Origin: Sphingomonas trueperi
GTDB lineage: Bacteria > Pseudomonadota > Alphaproteobacteria > Sphingomonadales > Sphingomonadaceae
Assembly (NCBI RefSeq): GCF_011927635.1
Contig: NZ_JAATJB010000009.1
Span: 1-64,000 of the forward strand
Length of the DNA: 64,000 bases
Direction of reading: 5' to 3'
In this document: one piece after another, positions 46,089 through 52,838 of the stretch
Numbering within the stretch: the first letter of the stretch is position 1
How the letters are laid out: each line of letters starts with the position of its first letter
Position numbers and translations under genes: made by a program
Notes under the pieces: model-generated
What the model was told of the DNA's origin: nothing
The model's input: the letters and a program-made list of their open reading frames with translations, nothing else
The model's database searches: none

Positions 46089-47363
46089 TCAGGCCAGCGT
46101 ATCCCGCCGCAGCGGCAGCGCCAGCACCGCCGCCAGCGCGCCGAGCAGCAGCGCCGCCGGTCCCGCGAGCATCAGCCAGCGGATCGCCGCCAGGCTGCTC
46201 GCCCCCTGCGGCGCCCCGGCGACGAAGCCGCTCGCCTGGTAGATCGCGCCGATCGCGAACCCCGACGCCGCCAGCGCCGCCTTTTGCGCGAGCGCGAAGG
46301 TGCCGAACGCGATCGCCTCCACCCGCACGCCGCTGCGCGCCGCGCCCCAGTCGACGCTGTCGGGCAGCAAGGTCCAGGCGGCGAGCCCGAAGCCTGCGAA
46401 CGCGACCTGCATGCCCAGCAGGAACAGCGTCGCCGCGCCGACGCCGGGCGCCGGCAGCAGCACGAAGCCGGCGGGCAGGGCCAGTGCGAGCCCGCACGCC
46501 GCCAGCCACGCGGCCCGCGCCCCGGCCCGTCGCGCCGCGATCGTCCAGAGCGGCGTCGCGACGAGGCTGGCGAAGGCCATCGCCGCCAGCGCCTGCGGCC
46601 CGGCGGGATCGTCGGCGAGCACATAGCGGAAGAAATAGAGCACCGACTGCGTCGTCAGCGCCGCCGCGGCCGCGCCCGCCGCCGCCGCGAGGTTGAGCGC
46701 GACGAACGCACGATTGCGCGCGAGCAGCATCAGCGCCGGGCCGATCGCCGGGCGGGTCGCCGCGTCCCCCGATGGCCGCCGCTCGGGCACCATCCACGCG
46801 ATCGCCAGGAGCAACGGCACGCCGAGCGCAGCGAGGAGCGCGCTCGCCGCGCCGTAGCTCCCCAGCGCCCGCACCAGCCCCGGCAGCGTCCCCGCGACCA
46901 GCGTCGCGGCGACGGCGCCGAAGATCATCCGCAACCCCGCGAGCAGCGACCGCTCGGCGCTGGTACCCGCCAGTCGGGTCGTCCAGGCCGAATAGGGGAT
47001 GTTGGTGAAGGCGTAGAGCGTGCGGAAGCCGAGCTGTGCCGCCAGCGCCGCGCCCCAGCCGCCCACCGGCACCGCGAACATCGCGACAAAGGCGAGCCCC
47101 AGCGGCACGGCGCCCCAGCCGATCAGCCAGCGATAGGGCCGCCGCATCCGTTCGGCGATCACGCCCGCGACGAAGTCCGCCGCGCCGTCCCAGGCCGCGC
47201 CCACCAGGAACAGCGTGCCGGCCAGCGCGGGGGCCAGCCGCAGCGTGTCGATATAGAAGAACAGCAGGTAGAGATTGACCGCCTGCCAGTAGAGATTGAA
47301 CGCGAAATCGCCCGCGCCGAACAAGAGGAGTGCGGCGCGGGACGCCGGGGCGGGCGGGGTCAT
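46089..47363 (-). CDS. GPH/MFS-family sugar transporter
   Basis: An inner-membrane carrier of 424 aa with about 12 hydrophobic segments. The N-terminal GAGDFAFNLYWQAVNLYLLF and the loop VGAAWDGAADFVAGVIAERM match the glycoside-pentoside-hexuronide (melibiose-type) cation symporters, as does WTTRLAGTSAERSLLAGLRM. The C-terminal half carries LPDSVDWGAARSGVRVEAIA, the family motif that precedes the last helices. Import of a sugar or glycoside is expected; its position opposite a secreted esterase fits sugar use. The substrate is not readable. Confidence 0.88.
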   Translation of the reverse strand: MTPPAPASRAALLLFGAGDFAFNLYWQAVNLYLLFFYIDTLRLAPALAGTLFLVGAAWDGAADFVAGVIAERMRRPYRWLIGWGAVPLGLAFVAMFAVPVGGWGAALAAQLGFRTLYAFTNIPYSAWTTRLAGTSAERSLLAGLRMIFGAVAATLVAGTLPGLVRALGSYGAASALLAALGVPLLLAIAWMVPERRPSGDAATRPAIGPALMLLARNRAFVALNLAAAAGAAAAALTTQSVLYFFRYVLADDPAGPQALAAMAFASLVATPLWTIAARRAGARAAWLAACGLALALPAGFVLLPAPGVGAATLFLLGMQVAFAGFGLAAWTLLPDSVDWGAARSGVRVEAIAFGTFALAQKAALAASGFAIGAIYQASGFVAGAPQGASSLAAIRWLMLAGPAALLLGALAAVLALPLRRDTLA

Positions 47364-47431
47364 CGAAGCGGCGGATGCGCGATCATCGGCACCGTCTTAG
47401 CGCCCGGCCCGCGCCTGTCCACGGCGCGGGT

Positions 47432-47740
47432 TCAGAAGAAGCGCGGGATCGGGCCCTGCTGCGGCGTCTGGTCGGGCAGGTCTACCTCGATCCCGTCGGC
47501 ATAGCACCAGCCCCAGCCTTCGGGCGGGTCATAGCCTTCCATGATCGGATGACCGGTTTCCTGGAAATGGGCGGTGGCGTGGCGGTTGGGGGACTGGTCG
47601 CAGCAGCCGACATGGCCGCATTCGCGGCACAGCCGCAGATGGACCCACCAGCTGCCGGTCTTAAGGCACTCCTCGCAGCCCTTGGCGCTGGGGGTAACCT
47701 CGCGGACCGTGTCCGAATTCATGTGCGTGCAGCGGGTCAT
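47432..47740 (-). CDS. UBP-type zinc finger protein
   Basis: A 102-aa protein that is nearly all one UBP-type zinc finger. Metal ligands are visible in CEECLKTGSWWVHLRLCREC, GHVGCCDQSPNRHATAHF and ETGHPIM. In eukaryotes this domain binds the C-terminus of ubiquitin; bacterial single-domain versions are common but of unknown function. ATG 47740 gives the full domain. It is separated from the GPH transporter by 68 bases on the same strand. Confidence 0.9.
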   Translation of the reverse strand: MTRCTHMNSDTVREVTPSAKGCEECLKTGSWWVHLRLCRECGHVGCCDQSPNRHATAHFQETGHPIMEGYDPPEGWGWCYADGIEVDLPDQTPQQGPIPRFF

Positions 47741-47811
47741 GGCGATCTCCTTGCAGGCGGGTCTAGCGGAGACCGGATGCCGGATCGCCTGTACGCATGG
47801 ATGGGGACGCG

Positions 47812-47843
47812 AAAAGGGGCCGCACCCCTGGTGCGACCCCTTT
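47812..47843 (-). terminator. Terminator of the doxX-like gene
   Basis: A stem of AAAGGGG..GCACC pairing with GGTGC..CCCCTTT, with 2-base internal bulges, is followed on the minus strand by TTTTC. It lies 20 bases beyond the DoxX stop and reads as a Rho-independent terminator. Confidence 0.6.
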
Positions 47844-47863
47844 CAACGCGGTTTCAGATCGTC

Positions 47864-48283
47864 TTAGCGGCGGGCGTCGAGGCTCCAGCCGCCGGCGCCG
47901 AACGCGACGACCTGCAGCAGGCCGCCCGCCATCGCGATGTTCTTGAAGAAGTCGATGAACTGGTTCTGGTCGCCCAGCGCCGAATGGAAGGCGAGCGCGG
48001 TCGCGACCGAGAAGGCGGCGAGGATCCCCGCCACGATGCGGGTGCGATAGCCGAGGATCAGCGCGATGCTGCCGCCCAGTTCGACGAGCAGCGCAATCGC
48101 GAAGCCCAGCTGCGGCAGGGGCAGGCCTGAAGACGCGATATAGCCGATCGTCGCGCCCGGTGCGGCGAGCTTCGACAGGCCGCTGAGCAGGAAGATCGCG
48201 GCGATGCCGATGCGGCCGACCAGCGGCAGGGCCGACTGAACGTTGGTAGGGGTGGCGGTGTGAGAATAAGGTGCGGTAGCCAT
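47864..48283 (-). CDS. DoxX family membrane protein
   Basis: A 139-aa inner-membrane protein with four hydrophobic segments, the DoxX family layout. The opening segment VGRIGIAAIFLLSGLSKLAA and LGFAIALLVELGGSIALILG are typical. DoxX-like proteins are linked to quinone or thiol redox processes and often belong to stress regulons. Two GTTCGA-type inverted repeats (48386-48426) lie about 100 bases upstream, so it is probably regulated by a dimeric repressor whose gene is not adjacent. Confidence 0.9.
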   Translation of the reverse strand: MATAPYSHTATPTNVQSALPLVGRIGIAAIFLLSGLSKLAAPGATIGYIASSGLPLPQLGFAIALLVELGGSIALILGYRTRIVAGILAAFSVATALAFHSALGDQNQFIDFFKNIAMAGGLLQVVAFGAGGWSLDARR

Positions 48284-48385
48284 GATGTGTCTCCGAAAGA
48301 GGGCGGGGACCGATCTGCCTCGCCTGGTGACCGGAAGATGGCCCCGCCGAGATGGCCTGAGAACTGGAATAAAGTCGTCCCATAT

Positions 48386-48426
48386 GTTCGACTATATCGA
48401 ACAGTAGCTGTTCAACTCCCTCGAAC
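48386..48426. promoter_or_regulatory. Two GTTCGA-N5-TCGAAC operator candidates
   Basis: GTTCGACTATATCGAAC (48386-48402) is a perfect 6-5-6 inverted repeat. GTTCAACTCCCTCGAAC (48410-48426) is a copy with one broken arm position. The 24-bp start-to-start spacing is close to two helical turns plus, so cooperative dimers are possible. They lie between doxX (minus) and the hypothetical gene at 48500 (plus) and could control both. Confidence 0.55.
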
Positions 48427-48499
48427 GATAGCGTCGAAACTATCCGGCTGATCGGAAGTGCGTCGCCGGGCTAGAAACGGCCCAACACAGGAGGTTTCG

Positions 48500-48814
48500 A
48501 TGGACCGATACACAGCACCCGAACTCAGCCAGACCGAATGGGCCGCCGTCTCGGTGGCCTTCCAGGACGCGGCGGCCTGCGGCTGCAGCGCCGTTGCGGC
48601 AACCGAAAAGCCCTCGCTCCTCGGCCGCGTGGCGGACACGCTGTTCGGCGCCCGCCGCCCGACGCCGCTGGCCAACCCGCGGCTGGAGGCGATCCGCCAG
48701 TTCGTCTGCACGACGCGCCGCCAGCGCCGGCCCGCCGCGCATCTGGTGCCGGTGCTCGCCGACCATGGCTTAAACCCCGCGCAGATCGAAGCGATCGCGC
48801 TGCTGGCGATCTGA
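48500..48814 (+). CDS. Hypothetical protein, first gene of the OsmC pair operon
   Basis: A 104-aa protein starting at ATG 48500 with a strong SD (CAGGAGG). The sequence is mostly helical: LSQTEWAAVSVAFQDAAACG near the start, then PRLEAIRQFVCTTRRQRRPA and a C-terminal helix NPAQIEAIALLAI. It has no signal peptide or membrane segment. I do not recognise the family. The first OsmC-like gene starts 11 bases downstream, so it is probably co-transcribed with the two OsmC paralogues under the GTTCGA-type sites upstream. Confidence 0.75.
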   Translation: MDRYTAPELSQTEWAAVSVAFQDAAACGCSAVAATEKPSLLGRVADTLFGARRPTPLANPRLEAIRQFVCTTRRQRRPAAHLVPVLADHGLNPAQIEAIALLAI

Positions 48815-48825
48815 GGGCCACGACC

Positions 48826-49221
48826 ATGCTGCACACCACCGCCCATATCGGCCCCGAGGCGATGGAGACCCGGATCCAGGCCGGCAGCCACGCGCTCCTC
48901 GCCGACGAGCCGCCGAGCAATGGCGGCCGCGACGCTGGCCCGGCGCCCTACGAACTGCTGCTCGCCGCGCTCGGCGCATGCACCGCGATGACGCTGCGCA
49001 TGTACGCCGACCGCAAGGGCTGGCGGATCGATTCGCTCGATGTCGACCTGCGGATCCTCGGCAGGCCCGAGGAACGGCACATCCGGCGCGTGCTGACGAT
49101 CACGGGCCCCGATGCGGCCGCCAAGGCACGGCTCGCCGAGATCGCCGAACGCACGCCGGTGACGCTGACGCTCAAGCAGGGTATCGCGATCGAGACCAAC
49201 TTGGCGGAGCAGACGGCATGA
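48826..49221 (+). CDS. OsmC-family protein 1, second catalytic Cys missing
   Basis: A 131-aa OsmC/Ohr-fold protein. The first conserved Cys is present (C52 in LGACTAM), with GGRDAGPAPYELLLAAL ahead of it. At the place of the second conserved Cys (usually in a CPV motif) this copy has Thr (ERTPVTLTL, about residue 110). In family members that reduce organic peroxides both cysteines are needed, so this protein may have another role or form a complex with its neighbour. The stop overlaps the next start by 4 bases. Confidence 0.88.
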   Translation: MLHTTAHIGPEAMETRIQAGSHALLADEPPSNGGRDAGPAPYELLLAALGACTAMTLRMYADRKGWRIDSLDVDLRILGRPEERHIRRVLTITGPDAAAKARLAEIAERTPVTLTLKQGIAIETNLAEQTA

Positions 49222-49700
49222 GCAGCGAAGTGGCCCTGGACGCGATCGCGCGCGATACCGGCGCGGGCAAGTTCCAGGTGGCGGTGCAGGTCGCGGGCGT
49301 GGCGCTGATGCTCGACGAGCCGGTGTCGGTCGGCGGCATGGGATCGGGGCCGACGCCCTATCAGATGCTCGCCTCGGCGCTCGCCGCCTGCACGACGATG
49401 ACGCTGCGCGTCTATGCGCTGCAGAAGGGCTGGCCGGTCACCGGCATCCGCACGCTCGCCGGGCACCAGCGCCAGGCAGGCGTGCAGCCGGCGGACCTTT
49501 TTACCCGGCGGATCGAGATCGAGGGCGCCCTCGACGACACCCAGCGCGCCCGGCTCCTCGAGATCGCCGATCGCTGCCCGGTACACCGCACGCTCACCGG
49601 CGGTGCACGCGTCGAGACCGAACTCGCCGATGCCGCCGCGCCGACCGAACCCGCCGCCGCCCATGCCGCCGATCTGGAGCATGCGATCCGCGACGCCTGA
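49218..49700 (+). CDS. OsmC-family protein 2, both Cys present
   Basis: A 160-aa OsmC-fold protein with both expected cysteines: C58 in LAACTTM and C120 in ADRCPVHRTL. Such proteins reduce organic or fatty-acid peroxides. Compared with the preceding paralogue it has the full catalytic pair and a longer Ala-rich C-terminus (AAAHAADLEHAIRDA). The 4-base overlap with the previous gene implies coupled translation, and perhaps a hetero-oligomer with it, which is inference. The tandem copies probably arose by local duplication followed by divergence. Confidence 0.9.
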   Translation: MSSEVALDAIARDTGAGKFQVAVQVAGVALMLDEPVSVGGMGSGPTPYQMLASALAACTTMTLRVYALQKGWPVTGIRTLAGHQRQAGVQPADLFTRRIEIEGALDDTQRARLLEIADRCPVHRTLTGGARVETELADAAAPTEPAAAHAADLEHAIRDA

Positions 49701-49764
49701 GGCTTCTGTTTCGAAACATTTCCGACATGGCATCGTTGGGCCCTCCACACGCTCGGGGGATGAC

Positions 49765-50568
49765 ATGGTACGCGCTGCACGGATATTGGGTCTTACGACG
49801 GCGCTGCTGGCGGAGGGCAATGCCTTTGCCGACGATGATCCCCGCTTCTGCCCGACCCGCCCGAGCATCGGCGCATCGAGCTGCACCACCGAGCCGGGCC
49901 GCGTCCATGTCGAGGCCTCGTTCGTCGACTGGGAGCGCGACGACGCCGCCGACCAGCGCGGGGACCGGATCGTCACCGCCGACCTGCTGGTGCGTGCGGG
50001 CGTAGGCCCCAAGACCGAGGTGCAGCTGGGCTGGACCGGCTATGGCCAGGACCGCACCCGCGACAAGGCCGGCGCGATCCACCGGGTGACCGGCACCGGC
50101 GACCTGCGCTTCGCGATGCGTCAGCATCTCGCGGGCGAGAAGGGCAAGCCTTTTTCCGCCGGCGTCGAGGGCTTCTTCACTGCGCCCACCGGCAAGTCAC
50201 CGATCGGCGACGGCACCTGGTCCGCGGGCGCCATCGTGCCGGTACAATATGACCTGACCGAGAAGCTCGCTGTGGCCTTCACCGGCGAGGCCGATGCCGC
50301 CGCCAACGAGAGCGGGCAGGGGCGGCACTTCGCGGTCAGCGGGATCACCAGCCTGCGCTACAAGCTCAGCGAAAAGGTGACGACGACTGCGGAATTCTCG
50401 CTGGAGCGGGACAATGATCCAGAGGGGCACGAGACCCATGCCCTCGCCGCGCTGTCGACGGCATGGAGGCCGACCAAGGTGCTGCAGCTCGATCTGCTGG
50501 CGGTGGCGGGGCTGAACCACAACGCGCCGGACGTGCGGCTGGTCGCGGGCGGGGCGGTGCTGTTCTAG
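49765..50568 (+). CDS. Outer-membrane beta-barrel protein (MetA-pathway phenol-degradation-like)
   Basis: A 267-aa exported protein. The signal peptide is short and irregular (ends near NAFADDD). The body alternates strands such as RVHVEASFVDWERDD, TEVQLGWTGYGQDR and LRYKLSEKVTTTAEFSLERD, and the last strand is RLVAGGAVLF, a barrel-closing aromatic end. This fits PF13557-type outer-membrane proteins, often annotated as transporters without known substrate. One Cys pair (FCPTRPSIGASSC) lies near the N-terminus. It stands 64 bases after the OsmC pair and may be a separate unit. Confidence 0.82.
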   Translation: MVRAARILGLTTALLAEGNAFADDDPRFCPTRPSIGASSCTTEPGRVHVEASFVDWERDDAADQRGDRIVTADLLVRAGVGPKTEVQLGWTGYGQDRTRDKAGAIHRVTGTGDLRFAMRQHLAGEKGKPFSAGVEGFFTAPTGKSPIGDGTWSAGAIVPVQYDLTEKLAVAFTGEADAAANESGQGRHFAVSGITSLRYKLSEKVTTTAEFSLERDNDPEGHETHALAALSTAWRPTKVLQLDLLAVAGLNHNAPDVRLVAGGAVLF

Positions 50569-50592
50569 CGAGGAGGTCAAACACCAGCGAGA

Positions 50593-50892
50593 TCAATCGC
50601 GTGTGTTCATCTTGAAATGGACGATGTATAAGCGAAGAAGCTCAGCGAGTATAAGCTGCGCCTCCGCCGTGTTCAGTGCACGATATCCGCTTTTCTCGAT
50701 CGCTATGCATACGCCAGCGTCCCCGCTTCGCGCGAACTCGATGCTTCTGCGCAACGCTCCGCGAAAACCTTCGTCTAGATCTGGATATGCCTGGCCGAGA
50801 CCTGCCATTTCAGCTGCGGCCGTATCCAGAGTGTCTTGGCGAACATAGGCGCCAAAGATTTGCTGAAGCTGTTCGCTCAGATGTGCATCCAT
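50593..50892 (-). CDS. Small hypothetical protein with lower GC
   Basis: A 99-aa helical protein (MDAHLSEQLQQIFGAYVRQD at the start, AEAQLILAELLRLYIVHFKM at the end). It contains the segment IEFARSGDAGVCIAIEKSGY. Its base composition is visibly lower in GC than that of its neighbours, which suggests recent acquisition. I do not recognise the family. The size, the acidic helical nature and the isolated setting recall immunity proteins of toxin systems, but no toxin gene is adjacent. Confidence 0.6.
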   Translation of the reverse strand: MDAHLSEQLQQIFGAYVRQDTLDTAAAEMAGLGQAYPDLDEGFRGALRRSIEFARSGDAGVCIAIEKSGYRALNTAEAQLILAELLRLYIVHFKMNTRD

Positions 50893-50970
50893 GCGCCTCA
50901 GATAGGAAATGCGCGCTACTCAGACTATCGTCTCATAGCAAAGACGGCGGCTGCGCAATGCGATTGCGTT

Positions 50971-51900
50971 CTACGCCTCGCCAAGCCCCTCCAGATCCAC
51001 ATCCTCGCGCCCCACCTCAACGAACCGCGCGCGCAGCCACGACGCCGCCGGTCCGGGCGGCACATCCCGTCGCCAGATCGCGCCGAAGCGATACATGCCG
51101 CCGGGGCTCTCCGGCATCGCCAGCCGCACCAGCGTGCCGGCGACCAGGTCCGGCTCGATCAACGGCAGCGGCATGTTGCCCCAGCCGATGCCTTCGCGGA
51201 GCAGCGCGTGCTTCGCGCCCAGGTCCGCCAATCGCCAGGTGCGCGGGCTCATCACCGCGAAGTCGCGGCCGGCGGTGAGCGGCGAGCGGTCGGAGAGCAC
51301 GAGCTGGACATGGTCGCGCCCCGCGCCGGGCGGGATCGGGTCCATCCGGCCGAGCGGATGGTCGGGCGCCGCCACCGGCACCATCGCCACCGATCCCGCC
51401 GCCTCGCACTCGATCCCGTTCATGCCCTGTGCCAGCGGCCCCGAGATGCCGAGCACCGCCTTGCCGTCCAGCACCAGACTGGTGATCGCGCCCAGCGCCT
51501 CGACATGCAGCCGCAGCGTCACCGTGGGGAATTCGGCGCGGAAGGCACGCAGCACTTCGCCCAGCCGGCGGGTGGGAAGCATCACGTCGACGGCGAGGTT
51601 CACCTCTGCCTCCAGCCCGTCGAGCAGGCCCTTCACCTTGGCGCGCAACCCGTCGATGCCCTGCGCCACCGTCCGCGCCTCGGCCAGCACCGCTTCGCCG
51701 GCGGTGGTGAGGCGCGGCTTCTTGGTGCCCTCGCGGTCGAACAGCAGCACGCCCAGCTGCGCCTCGAGATTGGCGATGCCGTAGCTGATCACCGACACGG
51801 CGCGGTTGAGCTGGCGTCCCGCGCCCGCAAAGCTGCCGCTGTCCACCACGGCGAGGAAGATGCGGAGCTGGTCGAAGGTGGGCGTGCCCGGGTTTGACAT
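50971..51900 (-). CDS. LysR-family transcriptional regulator
   Basis: A 309-aa regulator. The N-terminal winged helix is visible in FDQLRIFLAVVDSGSFAGAG and LNRAVSVISYGIANLEAQLG, followed by the linker helix and the effector-binding domain (VTLRLHVEALGAITSLVLDG). Start 51900 (MSNPGTP) gives the usual length. It is divergent from the pirin gene, with 120 bp between them, the standard position for a LysR regulator of its neighbour. An inducer cannot be named from sequence. Confidence 0.94.
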   Translation of the reverse strand: MSNPGTPTFDQLRIFLAVVDSGSFAGAGRQLNRAVSVISYGIANLEAQLGVLLFDREGTKKPRLTTAGEAVLAEARTVAQGIDGLRAKVKGLLDGLEAEVNLAVDVMLPTRRLGEVLRAFRAEFPTVTLRLHVEALGAITSLVLDGKAVLGISGPLAQGMNGIECEAAGSVAMVPVAAPDHPLGRMDPIPPGAGRDHVQLVLSDRSPLTAGRDFAVMSPRTWRLADLGAKHALLREGIGWGNMPLPLIEPDLVAGTLVRLAMPESPGGMYRFGAIWRRDVPPGPAASWLRARFVEVGREDVDLEGLGEA

Positions 51901-52020
51901 TTCTATTTCCTGGAACGTTTGCGTCAAACTTATCCGACTGACTGGAGAAGTCGAGCCCGCCTATATCCCGGTCATCGAAACGGCGCCGCGGCCCGGCGCA
52001 CCCCCAAAGGGAGACCCACA

Positions 52021-52719
52021 ATGATCGAACTTCGCCCCTTTTCCAGCCTCGGCGGTGCCAACCATGGCTGGCTCGACGCCAAGCACCATTTCTCCTTCGC
52101 CAACTATTATGATCCGGCCCGCACCAGCTGGGGCAATCTGCGCGTGTGGAACGACGACACGATCGCGCCGCAGACCGGCTTCCCGCCGCACCCGCACCGC
52201 GACATGGAGATCATCACCTATGTCCGCGACGGCGCGATCACCCACCAGGACAATCTGGGCAATCACGGCCGCACCGTCGCCGGCGACGTGCAGGTGATGT
52301 CGGCAGGCACGGGCATCGCGCACTCGGAATATAATCGCGAGGACGAGACCACCCGCATCTTCCAGATCTGGATCCAGCCGACCCGCGGCGGCGAGAAGCC
52401 GAGCTGGGGCACGCGCCCCTTTCCGAAGACCGACCGCGCCGGCCAGTTCGTGGTGTTGGCGAGCGGTTTCGAGGGCGATGGCGACGCGCTGCCGATCCGC
52501 ACCGATGCCCGGGTCGTGGGTGCGACCCTGCGCGCCGGCGAGACAGCCGAATATACGCTCGGCAGCGATCGCCGCGCCTATCTGGTGCCCGCCACCGGCG
52601 CGGTGGAAATCGACGGCACGCGGGTCAACGCCCGTGACGGTGCCGCGATCAAGGATGTCGAGGTGGTCAAGATCACCGCGATCGAAGACAGCGAGATCGT
52701 GATGGTCGACGCGGCCTGA
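52021..52719 (+). CDS. Pirin family protein
   Basis: A bicupin of 232 aa. Metal ligands are in FPPHPHRDMEIITYV and GTGIAHSEYN, with the Glu in a strand near EKPSW. The N-terminal FSSLGGANHGWLDAKHHFSF is typical. Bacterial pirins include quercetin dioxygenases and redox-sensing regulators. The gene is preceded by GGGAGACCC and is divergent from a LysR regulator, which probably controls it. The biochemical role of this copy cannot be assigned. Confidence 0.93.
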   Translation: MIELRPFSSLGGANHGWLDAKHHFSFANYYDPARTSWGNLRVWNDDTIAPQTGFPPHPHRDMEIITYVRDGAITHQDNLGNHGRTVAGDVQVMSAGTGIAHSEYNREDETTRIFQIWIQPTRGGEKPSWGTRPFPKTDRAGQFVVLASGFEGDGDALPIRTDARVVGATLRAGETAEYTLGSDRRAYLVPATGAVEIDGTRVNARDGAAIKDVEVVKITAIEDSEIVMVDAA

Positions 52720-52838
52720 GCAACAGGCGGGCGGTACTTCGGTGCGGCCCGCACTGCCTGCGTGAGACTAAATTGCATTAACTTGTATCATGCTGATTTA
52801 AAAAGAATTGTTGCTATCGTCTTGGAACGGCAACAAGC

